DNA of 64,000 bases from Variovorax paradoxus (GCF_009498455.1 NZ_CP045644.1:6265001-6329000); one strand, 5' to 3'; counted from the first letter of the stretch, positions 46,557 to 55,601 are shown. The notes: generated by a model from the sequence alone, not told the origin. Translations and numbers: made by a program.

Positions 46557-47018
46557 ATGCACGCTCGCTCCACCTTCGTCGCCCTCGCCCTGCTGGCCGC
46601 AGTCGCCTCGGCGCAGGCCAACAACCTGCTCGACCAGCTGAAAGAACAGGCCGGAGCGGCAGTCAACTCGCAAGGCAGCAGCACCGGCAACAGCAGCGCA
46701 GGCGGTTCGGCGCTCAGCGGCCTCAGCCTCGGCGGCTTCAAGATGCCTGCCGTCGGCTCCAGCACCATCGGCAGCGCCGCCGGCGTGCTCGAGTACTGCG
46801 TCAAGAACAACTACCTCGGCGGCGATGCAGCGTCCGTCAAGGACAAGCTGCTGGCCAAGATCACCGGCCAGAAGAAACAGGAAAACGACTTCGCGAGCGG
46901 CGCCAAGGGCCTGCTCAAGGGCGGCGACGGCAAGTCGCTCAACCTCAAGGGGCTGTCGTCGAAGGTCAAGGAAAAGGCCTGCGACTACGTCCTGAAAAAC
47001 GCGACCTCCCTGATCTAG
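46557..47018 (+). CDS. DUF2501 family exported protein (YjjA-like)
   Basis: 153 residues, AGGAGG upstream. Signal MHARSTFVALALLAAVASAQ, then LLDQLKEQAGAAVNSQ, a Ser/Gly-rich linker, and the conserved part AAGVLEYCVKNNYLGGD with a second cysteine in KEKACDYVLKNATSLI. Two cysteines may form a disulfide. Function of the family unknown. TATGCT at 46510-46515 could be its -10. Confidence 0.82.
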   Translation: MHARSTFVALALLAAVASAQANNLLDQLKEQAGAAVNSQGSSTGNSSAGGSALSGLSLGGFKMPAVGSSTIGSAAGVLEYCVKNNYLGGDAASVKDKLLAKITGQKKQENDFASGAKGLLKGGDGKSLNLKGLSSKVKEKACDYVLKNATSLI

Positions 47019-47079
47019 GCTCTTTCTCTCTCTCCCGCTCTCCGCGCGCGGCGTGCCCGCCGTGCGCGCGCCCCGCTTC

Positions 47080-48810
47080 ATGAATCCGGCTTCCCCTTCC
47101 TCCTCCCCCGCACCCTCTGTTCGCCAGCGCCTTGCGCGCTGGGTTCCCTGCCTCGCCTGGCCCCAGCCGTCCGCCGCGCTGCTGCGCAACGAGGCCATGG
47201 CCGGCATCACCGTCGCGCTGATGGTGCTGCCGCAGGGCGTTGCGTATGCGGCGCTGGCGGGCATGCCGCTGGTCACGGGCGTGTATGCGGCGCTGTTCCC
47301 GGCGCTCATCGCCGTGATGTTCAGTTCGTCGCAGCGGCTGTCGGTCGGCCCGACCGCGCTCACCAGCCTGCTGGTCGGCGCGTCGCTCGCGCCGCTGGCG
47401 GTGGCGGGCAGCGACGAGTGGGTGGCGATGGCGGTGTGGCTCACGCTGATGTCGGGCGCGATCCAGATCGTGCTCGGCGCGGGGCGCTTCGGCTGGCTGC
47501 TGCGGCTGGTCAATTCGCCGGTGCTGATCGGGTTCACGCAGGGCGCGGCGGTGCTGATTGCGATCTCGCAGCTGCCCGCGCTCCTGGGCTTCACGGGCCG
47601 CACCATTCCGCAGGTGTTGCAAGGCGGGCCATTGCCCGACCTCACGGCCATCGCCTTCGGCCTGGGCAGCATCGCCGTGCTGTGGCTGGGCAAGCGCTGG
47701 GTGCCGCGCTTCCCGACCACGATGGCACTGGTGGCCGGTGCCGCCGCCATCAGCTGGACCATCAACTACGCGCTGCGCGGCGGCGCCGTGGTGGGCGCCT
47801 TGCCCTCGGGCCTGCCTTCGTTCTATTGGCCCGGCCTGCTGCCGGCGCACACCTTCAGCGCGCTGGTGCTGCCGGCGCTGATGATCACGCTGGTGAGTTT
47901 TCTCGAGACCGCATCGAGCGCCAAGGTCGACAACGGCCGCGCGGGCACGCTGTGGAACGAAAACCAGGACCTGATCGGCCAGGGCCTGGCCAAGCTGGCC
48001 TCGGGCTTCTCGGGCGCGTTCCCCACCAGCTCGTCGTTCTCGCGCTCGGCGATCACGCTCTATGCCGGCGCGCAGACCGGCTGGGCGACGCTGTTCAGCG
48101 TGGCCGTGGTGGCCGGTGCGCTGCTGTGGCTCATGCCGCTGCTGTACCACGTGCCGCAGGCGGTGCTGGCGGCGGTGGTGGTCACGGCCATCCTCGGGCT
48201 GGTGAAGCCGTCGAGCTTCACTGCGCTGTGGCGCATCTCGAAGCTGGAGGCCGGCATCGCCTTCGGCACCTTCGTGCTCACCATCGCCACCGCGCCGAGC
48301 ATCTACTGGGGCGTGCTGGGCGGCCTGCTCGCCAGCCTGGCGCACTACATGTACCGCCACCTGCACCCGCGCATCATCGAAGTGGGCCTGCACCCCGACG
48401 GCAGCCTGCGCGACCGCCACCTGTGGAAGCTGCCGCCGCTCGCGCCGCAGCTCTATGCCGTGCGCATGGACGCCGAACTCGACTTTGCGTCGGCCTCCAC
48501 GCTGGAGCGCGCGCTCACGGTCGCGCTGGCCGAGCGCCCCGACCTGACCGACGTGTGCCTGTTCGCACAGCCCATCAACCGCATCGACATCACCGGCGCC
48601 GAAGTGTTCGGTTCGATCCGCCGGATGATGGAGTCGAAGGGCGTGCGCCTGCACCTGAGCGGCATGAAGCTGCCGGCCATGCAGGTGCTCGAACGCGCCG
48701 GCCTGCTCACACCGGGGCCGATGCTCTTCAGCTACCGCACCGACGCCGAGGCGCTGGCCGCGCTGATGCCGCGCATCGACGTGCCCGAAGAGGCCGAAGC
48801 CGCGGCCTGA
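47080..48810 (+). CDS. SulP-family anion permease with STAS domain
   Basis: 576 residues from ATG 47080. Membrane domain from about 30 to 415: AGITVALMVLPQGVAYAALA (family start), MPLVTGVYAALFPALIAVMF, LVSFLETASSAKVDN, GAFPTSSSFSRSAI. C-terminal STAS domain with RIDITGAEVFGSIRRMMES. SulP carriers import sulfate, bicarbonate or dicarboxylates. LysR gene follows 31 bp later on the same strand. Confidence 0.9.
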   Translation: MNPASPSSSPAPSVRQRLARWVPCLAWPQPSAALLRNEAMAGITVALMVLPQGVAYAALAGMPLVTGVYAALFPALIAVMFSSSQRLSVGPTALTSLLVGASLAPLAVAGSDEWVAMAVWLTLMSGAIQIVLGAGRFGWLLRLVNSPVLIGFTQGAAVLIAISQLPALLGFTGRTIPQVLQGGPLPDLTAIAFGLGSIAVLWLGKRWVPRFPTTMALVAGAAAISWTINYALRGGAVVGALPSGLPSFYWPGLLPAHTFSALVLPALMITLVSFLETASSAKVDNGRAGTLWNENQDLIGQGLAKLASGFSGAFPTSSSFSRSAITLYAGAQTGWATLFSVAVVAGALLWLMPLLYHVPQAVLAAVVVTAILGLVKPSSFTALWRISKLEAGIAFGTFVLTIATAPSIYWGVLGGLLASLAHYMYRHLHPRIIEVGLHPDGSLRDRHLWKLPPLAPQLYAVRMDAELDFASASTLERALTVALAERPDLTDVCLFAQPINRIDITGAEVFGSIRRMMESKGVRLHLSGMKLPAMQVLERAGLLTPGPMLFSYRTDAEALAALMPRIDVPEEAEAAA

Positions 48811-48841
48811 CCGCGCGCCTCTCTTCGCAGACGCGGGCGCC

Positions 48842-49726
48842 ATGAAAACCACCATCGAAGAACTGGTCGCCTTCCGCGCCGTGGTGGACACCGGCTCGAT
48901 CACCGCCGCGGCCGACCAGCTCGGCCAGACCGTGTCGGGCATCAGCCGCGCGCTGAGCCGGCTGGAACAGAAGCTCGGCACCACGCTGATGCGCCGCACC
49001 ACGCGGCGGCTCGAACTCACCGAGGAAGGCGCCGCCTTTTTGCAGCGCACGCGCGCCATCCTCGACGCGATCGACGACGCCGAGGAACACATGGCCGCGC
49101 GCCGCCAACAGCCGGCCGGCCGGCTGCGCGTGAACGCGGCCTCGCCCTTCATGCTGCACGCCATCGTGCCGCTGGTGCCGGAGTTCCGCCGGCTCTATCC
49201 GCAGATCAGCCTGGAACTCGACACCGACGACCTGCCCATCGACCTGCTGGAGCGGCGCACCGACGTGGCGATCCGCATCGGCCCGCTGCGCGATTCGACG
49301 CTGCATGCGCGCCCGCTCGGCACGCACCGGCTGCGCGTGCTCGCAAGCCCCGCGTACCTCGAGGCCCACGGCAAGCCGCGCAAGGTGGACGAACTGGCCG
49401 GCCACGCGTTGCTGGGCTTTACCCAACCCGAGTCGCTCAACCGCTGGCCCCTGCGCGGCGTGCAGGGTGACGAATGGACCATCGCGCCCACCGTCGTCGC
49501 GTCGAGCGGCGAGACGCTGCGCCAGCTCGCGCTGGCCGGCGTGGGCATCGTCTGCCTGTCGGACTTCATGACCGCCACCGATCGCGCCAGCGGCGCGCTG
49601 GTGCAGGTGCTGCCGAAGGACACGGTCGATGTGCGCCAGCCCGTCAACGCCGTGTACTACCGCAACACGCAGCTGTCGGCGCGGATCACGTCGTTCCTCG
49701 ATTTCCTGTCGCAACGCATGGCCTGA
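48842..49726 (+). CDS. LysR-family transcriptional regulator
   Basis: 294 residues. HTH: LVAFRAVVDTGSITAAADQL and GQTVSGISRALSRLEQKLG. Effector domain with LRVNAASPFMLHAIVPLVPE and DVAIRIGPLRDSTLHARPLG, the form found in YafC/DsdC-like sub-groups that respond to aromatic or quinone compounds. Unlike most LysR genes it has no divergent partner here; it may be co-transcribed with SulP. Confidence 0.88.
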   Translation: MKTTIEELVAFRAVVDTGSITAAADQLGQTVSGISRALSRLEQKLGTTLMRRTTRRLELTEEGAAFLQRTRAILDAIDDAEEHMAARRQQPAGRLRVNAASPFMLHAIVPLVPEFRRLYPQISLELDTDDLPIDLLERRTDVAIRIGPLRDSTLHARPLGTHRLRVLASPAYLEAHGKPRKVDELAGHALLGFTQPESLNRWPLRGVQGDEWTIAPTVVASSGETLRQLALAGVGIVCLSDFMTATDRASGALVQVLPKDTVDVRQPVNAVYYRNTQLSARITSFLDFLSQRMA

Positions 49727-49736
49727 CCGGCTGGGT

Positions 49737-50150
49737 TCAGCCCGGCGGCATCCGCTCGAACTTCGGCAGCGCCGGGTCGAGAAAGTCCCAGGCGTGCCCG
49801 CGCACCGCGTACGTGACCGCCTGCGGCCGATAGCGCCCCGGGTCGTCCAGGCTTGCGGCGTGCACGGTGAAGACGCCGGGCATCGCGGCGAAGGTCATGT
49901 ACACAGGCGAGCCGCAGGTCGGGCAGAAGGCGCGCGTCTTGACGTTGCCGCTGTCACCCTTGAGGCGCCACAGCGTGGCCGCGCCGGTCTGTTTCACCTC
50001 GGCGCCCGCGAAGCTGAGGTACGAGCCATGACCCGTGCCGCTCTTGCGCTGGCAGTCGAGGCACTGGCAGTCGTTCTGGAACACGGGTTCCCCTGAAATC
50101 TCGTAGCGAATGGCGCCGCACGCGCAACCGCCGGTGTAGGCCGGGTTCAT
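49737..50150 (-). CDS. GFA-family glutathione-dependent aldehyde-activating-like protein
   Basis: 137 residues from ATG 50148-50150. Zinc-site cysteines: GGCACGAIRYE, QCLDCQRKSGTGHGSY and AFCPTCGSPVYM, the complete CxC...CxxC...CxxC pattern. Convergent with the LysR gene 10 bp away. Family function ranges from formaldehyde-glutathione to unknown. Confidence 0.9.
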   Translation of the reverse strand: MNPAYTGGCACGAIRYEISGEPVFQNDCQCLDCQRKSGTGHGSYLSFAGAEVKQTGAATLWRLKGDSGNVKTRAFCPTCGSPVYMTFAAMPGVFTVHAASLDDPGRYRPQAVTYAVRGHAWDFLDPALPKFERMPPG

Positions 50151-50270
50151 GGTTCTTGCCCTTTCGAAGTGATGAAGGGCAATCTATTCGAGCAAGGACG
50201 TGAGGCGGGAGTAACAAGATCGTCGCGAAACCGATGCGCGTCGTGCCGACCGCCGACGGCACTTCGGCCT

Positions 50271-50855
50271 TCACGGCCCCTGCGTGACCACCAGCCGCTC
50301 CACCGCCGCCGACGCAATCTCGTAGCCGCTCACGCCCATGTCCGCCGACGCGTAGCGCGCCGCCTTCAGCGTGCCGCTGACGCGCACCGTGTCCATCGCA
50401 TGCAAGCCCTTCACGGGCGCAGGCGCGATCACGTGAACGATCTGGTTGGCGGGCGGCGGTGGGGTGTGGATGCAGGCGCCGAAGTACGGCACCAGCAGGA
50501 AGTCGCGGATGCCGTCGGGCGTGGCGTCGAGCGGCACGACGAAGCCCGAGAGCCTGGCGGCGGTGCCGTCGAGCGCGACGTTGACCGGCGCGTTGTCCCA
50601 GACGGCACGCATCTCGTCGAGCATCTGGATCGCGCGCGGATCGTTGTCGCGCAGCGCCTCGAGGCTGATGTTGCGGTAGCGCTGGGTCGGGTCCCAGTCC
50701 TTGGGGATCAGCGTGTCCCACGCCAACTCCTGCGCGGCGGGCGCGCTGGCGGGGCCCTGCCCCTCTGCGGCGTCCGGGCTGCAGGCGGACAGCAGGGTGC
50801 CCGCGACCGCCATCAGCAGCACCATCATTCCCACGCGACGAACAAGAACACTCAT
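50271..50855 (-). CDS. DUF3299-type lipoprotein
   Basis: 194 residues from ATG 50853-50855. Signal MSVLVRRVGMMVLLMAVAG then lipobox LSAC. The mature part has LSGFVVPLDATPDGIRDFLL and the family segment PYFGACIHTPPPPANQIVHV with a conserved cysteine, as in DUF3299 periplasmic proteins. Shares a divergent promoter gap (50856-51003) with the membrane protein gene; the preceding 120 bp (50151-50270) hold nothing I recognise. Confidence 0.82.
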   Translation of the reverse strand: MSVLVRRVGMMVLLMAVAGTLLSACSPDAAEGQGPASAPAAQELAWDTLIPKDWDPTQRYRNISLEALRDNDPRAIQMLDEMRAVWDNAPVNVALDGTAARLSGFVVPLDATPDGIRDFLLVPYFGACIHTPPPPANQIVHVIAPAPVKGLHAMDTVRVSGTLKAARYASADMGVSGYEIASAAVERLVVTQGP

Positions 50856-50924
50856 GGCCCCGATTGTGCTTGCCGAAGGCGACCCGGCGCTCGGGGCGGG
50901 CCGGAAGACCCGCTTCGGAACGAA

Positions 50925-50952
50925 TGGCACACCCATGGCACCCATGTGGCAC
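50925..50952. promoter_or_regulatory. Three TGGCAC hexamers at 11-bp intervals
   Basis: TGGCAC starts at 50925, 50936 and 50947, one helical turn apart, in the gap between divergent DUF3299 and the membrane protein. Looks like a tandem protein-binding site. Confidence 0.4.
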
Positions 50953-51003
50953 AAAGGCGGGCACCGCGCCAGAATGCCGCACCACGACCACGAGGAGATC
51001 CGC

Positions 51004-51531
51004 ATGGCACCCACAGGATGGCTTGGATTGACGTCACTCGGCACGGTTCACACCGCGATCAGCCTGATCGCCGTGTTCGCGGGCCTCTGGGCCCTGCTGC
51101 GCTACAAGGAAATCACCCTGCGCACCGGCCTGGGCCAGGTCTTCGTCTGGACCACGGTGCTGACCTGCCTCACGGGCTTCGGCATCTTCCAGCACGGCGG
51201 CTTCGGAAAGCCGCATGCGCTGGGCATCATCACGCTGGTGGCGTTGGCCGTCGGCGCGCTGGCGGGGTACGGGCGGCTCGGGGCGAAGTCGCGCTACATC
51301 GAGGCCGTCGCCTATTCGGCGAGCTTTCTCTTCCACTGGATTCCGGCCTTCACCGAAACGCTGACGCGCTTTCCGCTGGGCGCGCCGCTGCTGCCGAGCG
51401 CCGAGGCGCCCGAGTTGAAGGCGATCACCGCGGTGCTCGGCGCGCTGTACGTGGTCGGCGTGACGCTGCAGATCAAGCGGCTGCGCGGCGACAAGCCGGT
51501 CAGTCCTGCACCCGCCCGCGCAGGTTCTTGA
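51004..51531 (+). CDS. Hypothetical four-span membrane protein
   Basis: 175 residues from ATG 51004, GAGGAG upstream. Hydrophobic segments: VHTAISLIAVFAGLWALLRY, VFVWTTVLTCLTGFGIFQHG, IITLVALAVGALAGYGRL, and ITAVLGALYVVGVTLQI, with histidines in IFQHGGFGKPHA and LFHWIPAFTET that could bind heme or metal. Its last 32 bp overlap the 3' end of arfB on the other strand. Family unknown. Confidence 0.72.
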   Translation: MAPTGWLGLTSLGTVHTAISLIAVFAGLWALLRYKEITLRTGLGQVFVWTTVLTCLTGFGIFQHGGFGKPHALGIITLVALAVGALAGYGRLGAKSRYIEAVAYSASFLFHWIPAFTETLTRFPLGAPLLPSAEAPELKAITAVLGALYVVGVTLQIKRLRGDKPVSPAPARAGS

Positions 51532-51907
51532 TCTGCGAACGCTGGCTCTTGCCTTCGAGCCGGCGCTGCTTCGAACCGTAGGTGGGCTTGGTGGCGCGCC
51601 GCACGCGCGGCGGCGTGGCCACGCTGTCGATCACCGCCTGCAGCCGCGCGAGCGCGTCGGCGCGGTTCATCTCCTGCGTGCGGTGCTGCTGAGCCTTGAG
51701 CACGAACACGCCTTCCTGCGTGATGCGGCTGTCGCGCAGGGCGAGCAACCGTTCCTTCACGTCGGCGGGCAGCGAGCTGGCGTGGATGTCGTAGCGCAGA
51801 TGGATCGCGCTCGACACCTTGTTGACGTTCTGCCCGCCCGCACCCTGCGCGCGGATGGCGCTGATCTCGACTTCGTCGGGGTCGAGCAGGAGTGGGGGGC
51901 GGAGCAT
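51500..51907 (-). CDS. arfB: Alternative ribosome-rescue factor B (ArfB/YaeJ)
   Basis: 135 residues from ATG 51905-51907. GGQ motif in RAQGAGGQNVNKVSS, followed by IHLRYDIHASSLP, and a basic, disordered C-terminal tail (SKQRRLEGKSQRSQIKNLRG) that enters the empty mRNA channel. Hydrolyses peptidyl-tRNA on stalled ribosomes. Length matches the 140-residue E. coli protein. Confidence 0.93.
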   Translation of the reverse strand: MLRPPLLLDPDEVEISAIRAQGAGGQNVNKVSSAIHLRYDIHASSLPADVKERLLALRDSRITQEGVFVLKAQQHRTQEMNRADALARLQAVIDSVATPPRVRRATKPTYGSKQRRLEGKSQRSQIKNLRGRVQD

Positions 51908-51923
51908 GCCCGCGAGTGTGCCT

Positions 51924-53108
51924 TCAAACGCGTTCAAACACGGCGGCAATGCCTTGCCCGCCGCCGATGCACATCGTCACGAGCGCATAGCGGCCGCCGG
52001 TGCGGTGCAGCTCGGCGATGGCCTTCGTCGTGATGATCGCGCCGGTCGCGCCCACCGGGTGACCCAGCGAAATGCCCGAGCCGTTCGGGTTCACCTTGGC
52101 GGGGTCGAAGCCCAGTTCCTTGATGACCGCGCAAGCCTGTGCGGCGAACGCTTCGTTCGACTCGATCACGTCGAAGTCGCTGACCTTCAGGCCCGTGCGT
52201 TCCAGCACCTTGCGCGTGGCCGGCACCGGGCCGATGCCCATGTACGCGGGTTCGACGCCAGCGTGCGCGTAGCCGACCAGACGTGCCAGCGGCTTCAGGC
52301 CCAGCGCCTTCACACGGCCACCTTCGGCGAGCACGACGGCGGCGGCGCCGTCATTGATGCCCGAGGCATTGCCGGCGGTGACGAGGCCGTCCTTCTTGAA
52401 TGCGGGCTTCATCTTCGCGAGCGTGTCAACGGTGGTGTCGGCGCGCACGTGCTCGTCGGTGTCGAACAGCACGACGCCCTTGCGCGTCTTCACTTCGACC
52501 GGAACGATCTGTTCCTTGAAGCGGCCCGCGGCAATCGCGGCGGCGGCGCGCTGCTGGCTGGTCACGGCCAGTTCGTCCATCTGCTCGCGCGTGATGCCGT
52601 AGCGCGCGGCCACGTTCTCGGCCGTGATGCCCATGTGGATCTTCTCCCACGGGTCGTGCAGGATGCCCAGCATGTAGTCGACCAGCACCGCGTCGCCCAT
52701 GCGTGCGCCGTAACGCGCCGAGGTGTCGAAATACGGGCCGCGGCTCATCGATTCCGAACCGCCGCCGATGGCGATGTCGCAATCGCCCAGCGCAATCGCC
52801 TGCGCTGCCGACACGATGGCCTGCAGGCCCGAGCCGCACAGGCGGTTCACGTTGAAGGCCGGTGTCTCGATGGGGCAGCCCGCGTCGATGGCGGCCACGC
52901 GGCTGAGGTACGCGTCCTTCACGTCGGTGGGAATCACGTTGCCCATCACCACATGGCCGATGGCGTCGGCGGCCAGGCCACTGCGTTCGATGGCGGCCTT
53001 GACGGCGGTGGTGGCCAGTTGCGTGTTGGGCACGTCTTTCAGTGCACCGCCGAAGGTGCCGATGGCGGTGCGGGCGGTGCCGACCACGAAGATGTCGCGT
53101 TGGGTCAT
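51924..53108 (-). CDS. Acetyl-CoA C-acetyltransferase (thiolase 2, biosynthetic/BktB-like)
   Basis: 394 residues from ATG 53106-53108, AGGAGA upstream. Nucleophile in VNRLCGSGLQAIVS (near residue 90), His in GSGISLGHPVGATGAI, acidic GGGSESMSRGPYF, second Cys in CIGGGQGIAAVF. Condenses or cleaves acyl-CoA. Sits after the enoyl-CoA hydratase of the same strand (28 bp). Confidence 0.93.
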   Translation of the reverse strand: MTQRDIFVVGTARTAIGTFGGALKDVPNTQLATTAVKAAIERSGLAADAIGHVVMGNVIPTDVKDAYLSRVAAIDAGCPIETPAFNVNRLCGSGLQAIVSAAQAIALGDCDIAIGGGSESMSRGPYFDTSARYGARMGDAVLVDYMLGILHDPWEKIHMGITAENVAARYGITREQMDELAVTSQQRAAAAIAAGRFKEQIVPVEVKTRKGVVLFDTDEHVRADTTVDTLAKMKPAFKKDGLVTAGNASGINDGAAAVVLAEGGRVKALGLKPLARLVGYAHAGVEPAYMGIGPVPATRKVLERTGLKVSDFDVIESNEAFAAQACAVIKELGFDPAKVNPNGSGISLGHPVGATGAIITTKAIAELHRTGGRYALVTMCIGGGQGIAAVFERV

Positions 53109-53136
53109 GGTGTGTATCTCCTGGATTAAAAAAGGG

Positions 53137-53934
53137 TCATCGGCCGGTGAAGGCCGCGGGCTTCTTGCCGAAAAAGGCATCGAGGCCGATGCGGAAATCG
53201 TCGGTGGCCGCGCACGACTGGAACGCGGCCGACTCGGCGTCGAGTTGGCTCGCGAGGTCGCGGTCGAGCGAGCCGCGCATCAGCCGGCGCAGGTTACCCA
53301 GCGCCACGGTCGGGCCCTTGGCCAGCCGCTGCGCGAGGGCCATGGCTTCGGATTCGAGCTCGGCCGCAGGCACCACGCGGTTGATGAGGCCCATGCGCTC
53401 GGCGGCGGCGGTGTCGTAGGTGTCACCGAGCATCGCGATCTCCAGCGCGCGGCGCATGCCGACGAGCCGCGGCAGCGCCCACGACGCACCGACATCGCAG
53501 CTGGTGCCGATGTTCACGTAGGCCAGGTTGAAGCGCGTGCCTTCGGCCGCGAGCACGAAGTCGGCCTGCAGCATCAGGCTCAGGCCCGCGCCGGCCGCCA
53601 CGCCGTGTACCTGTGCGACCAGCGGCGCGTCCATGGCGTCGAGCACGGTCAGCGCCTCGTGCAGCGGGCCGATGAGGTCGGCCGCGCCCTGCTTCGGGTC
53701 AGCGCTCAGCACGCCGAGGTCGCCGCCGGCCATGAAGCCTTTGCCCGCGCCGCTCAGCAGCACGGCGCGCACGCTCTTGTCAGCGGCCAATGTGCGCGCG
53801 GCCGCGAGGAAGGCGGTGGCCATCGGCACGTCGATGGCATTGAGCGCGGCCGGCCGGTTGAAGCGCAGCGTGGCCACCGCGCCTTCGCGGCCCACCAGCA
53901 GTGGCGAAGAAGAAGTCTGTGGGGTTGTCGTCAT
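53137..53934 (-). CDS. Enoyl-CoA hydratase/isomerase family protein
   Basis: 265 residues from ATG 53932-53934, overlapping the tetR-2 stop (ATGA). Crotonase fold: RPAALNAIDVPM, oxyanion-hole region GKGFMAGGDLGVL, and VHGVAAGAGLSLMLQADFVL. The AYVNIGTSCDVGASWALPRL region lacks one of the usual glutamates of canonical hydratases, so an isomerase-type role is possible. Ends AAFTGR. Confidence 0.88.
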   Translation of the reverse strand: MTTTPQTSSSPLLVGREGAVATLRFNRPAALNAIDVPMATAFLAAARTLAADKSVRAVLLSGAGKGFMAGGDLGVLSADPKQGAADLIGPLHEALTVLDAMDAPLVAQVHGVAAGAGLSLMLQADFVLAAEGTRFNLAYVNIGTSCDVGASWALPRLVGMRRALEIAMLGDTYDTAAAERMGLINRVVPAAELESEAMALAQRLAKGPTVALGNLRRLMRGSLDRDLASQLDAESAAFQSCAATDDFRIGLDAFFGKKPAAFTGR

Positions 53935-54593
53935 GTCTTTGCTTTCGTCGGGGCGCGCTGCAGCACGCCGTTGAGCAGCAGCTCGATGCCCTGGTCGGCG
54001 ATCTGGTCGGGCGTGAGGTCGCCGTCGGGGCGGTACCAGCGGCCGATCCAGCTCAGCGCGCCGGCCAGCATGAAGGCCGCCATCTTGGCGTCGCAGGGCG
54101 CGAGTGCGCCTTCGGCCACGCCCTCTTCGATCAGGCGGCGGAAATGCCCGTCGATGCCGGCCTTGAGGCGGCGCAGTTCCTTCTTGAGCGGATCGGGCAG
54201 CGGGTCTTCGCCGATGCGGATCACGCACATGCCGAAGTCTTGCGTGACCACGCCCGAGTAGATGCGCATGCAGGCCTTGAGCTGGTCGATGGCGCTGCCG
54301 CCCGCGGCGCGCACCTCGCCGATGCCGGTCTGCATGAGGTCGAGCGCCATCTTCACGCACTCGAGCAGGATCTGGTCCTTGTTCTCGATGTAGTAGTACA
54401 GCGTGGGCTTGCTCACGTTGAGCCGCTCGGCAATGTCGTCGAGCGAGGTCGCGTGAAAGCCGCGCTCGTTGAAGAGCTGGGCGGCCGTGCGCAACACGGC
54501 CATGCGCTTCACCTCGCGCTGCTGCGCGCGACGGTCGGCGGGTTCCCACGGAGAGGGGGGCGCTGAGGCTGGAACGGCGGAAGAACGGGGCAT
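53931..54593 (-). CDS. TetR/AcrR-family regulator of acyl-CoA catabolism (tetR-2)
   Basis: 220 residues from ATG 54591-54593 (MPRSSAVPASAPPSPWEPAD); an ATG at 54648-54650 would add 19 residues and abut an operator. HTH: LRTAAQLFNERGFHATSLDD, IAERLNVSKPTLYYYIENKD. First gene of the tetR-ech-thiolase run and divergent from livG. Two operator-like repeats lie upstream. Ligand presumably an acyl-CoA. Confidence 0.88.
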   Translation of the reverse strand: MPRSSAVPASAPPSPWEPADRRAQQREVKRMAVLRTAAQLFNERGFHATSLDDIAERLNVSKPTLYYYIENKDQILLECVKMALDLMQTGIGEVRAAGGSAIDQLKACMRIYSGVVTQDFGMCVIRIGEDPLPDPLKKELRRLKAGIDGHFRRLIEEGVAEGALAPCDAKMAAFMLAGALSWIGRWYRPDGDLTPDQIADQGIELLLNGVLQRAPTKAKT

Positions 54594-54650
54594 GGGGTTT
54601 GTGCGGGCGGGGAAAGTCCCGATGCCGCGACCTGCGGCGAACACAGACAT

Positions 54651-54681
54651 TACCGACCAGTAGGAATTTTACGGGCCAGTA
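54651..54681. promoter_or_regulatory. Two tandem TetR-type operators, TAC(C/G)G(A/G)CCAGTA
   Basis: TACCGACCAGTA (54651-54662) and TACGGGCCAGTA (54670-54681), 19 bp start to start; each is a partial palindrome. A TAAAAT -10-like box on the minus strand (54666-54671) lies between them. Placed between tetR-2 and livG. Confidence 0.6.
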
Positions 54682-54761
54682 GCATTTCGCTGCTGGACAC
54701 AAACCCTGACCTTGCGGCGCGCCCCTTAGCCATGCCTGACGAGACCCGACGGGAACCCTCC

Positions 54762-55601
54762 ATGTCCGCACCTTCCGCCACGGCCCCGGTGCTGCAGGCC
54801 GAGGCGTTGACGCTGGCATTCGGCGGCGTGAAGGCGCTCACCCATGTCGGCTTCAGCGTCGCGCCCGGCTCCATCACCGCGGTGATCGGGCCCAACGGCG
54901 CGGGCAAGACCTCGCTGTTCAACACCATCTCGGGCTTCTACAAGCCCTCGCAGGGCCGCGTGCTGTTCGAGGGCGCGGACATCACCCGCCTGCCCGCCCC
55001 CAGGCGCGCCGCGCTCGGCCTGGCGCGCAGCTTCCAGAACATCGCGCTGTTCCGCGGCATGACCGTGCTCGACAACATCAAGCTCGGCCGCCACACGCAC
55101 CTGAAGACCAACGTGTTCGACGCCCTCTTCTACCTGGGCCGCGCACGCCGCGAAGAGGCCGAGCTGCGCCGCGACGTCGAAGAACGCATCATCGATTTCC
55201 TCGAGATCGACCACATCCGCCACGCCTCGGTGGCCGCCCTGCCCTACGGCCTGCAGAAGCGCGTCGAGATGGCGCGCGCGCTGGCCATGCAGCCCAAGGT
55301 GCTGATGCTCGACGAGCCCGTGGCCGGAATGAACCGCGAAGAGACCGAAGACATGGCGCGCTTCATCCTCGACGTGCGGCGCGAATGGGGCATCACGGTG
55401 CTGATGGTCGAGCACGACATGGGCATGGTGATGGACCTGTCGGACCACGTGGTGGTGCTCAACTTCGGCCAGGTCATTGCGCAAGGCACGCCGGCGCAGG
55501 TGCAGGCCGACCCCGAAGTGATCCGCGCCTACCTCGGCGCGGGCGACGTGGGCGAGCTGCGCCGACGGCTGCGCGGTGAAGCTGCCGTGGGAGCCGCGTG
55601 A
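54762..55601 (+). CDS. livG: Branched-chain-type ABC transporter ATP-binding protein (LivG-like)
   Basis: 279 residues from ATG 54762 (an ATG at 54732 is possible). Walker A GPNGAGKTS, Q-loop RSFQNIALF, signature-region LPYGLQKRVEMARA (variant of LSGGQ), Walker B VLMLDEPVAGMN, switch His VEHDMG. Stop overlaps livH start by 1 bp. Confidence 0.9.
   Translation: MSAPSATAPVLQAEALTLAFGGVKALTHVGFSVAPGSITAVIGPNGAGKTSLFNTISGFYKPSQGRVLFEGADITRLPAPRRAALGLARSFQNIALFRGMTVLDNIKLGRHTHLKTNVFDALFYLGRARREEAELRRDVEERIIDFLEIDHIRHASVAALPYGLQKRVEMARALAMQPKVLMLDEPVAGMNREETEDMARFILDVRREWGITVLMVEHDMGMVMDLSDHVVVLNFGQVIAQGTPAQVQADPEVIRAYLGAGDVGELRRRLRGEAAVGAA

Noticed and set aside
46966-49164. Long minus-strand frame opposite SulP
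   Set aside because: Shadow frame; SulP and LysR motifs are on the plus strand.
50925-50952. Sigma-54 promoter, because of the TGGCAC hexamers
   Set aside because: No GC dinucleotide at the required -12 spacing after any of the three hexamers.
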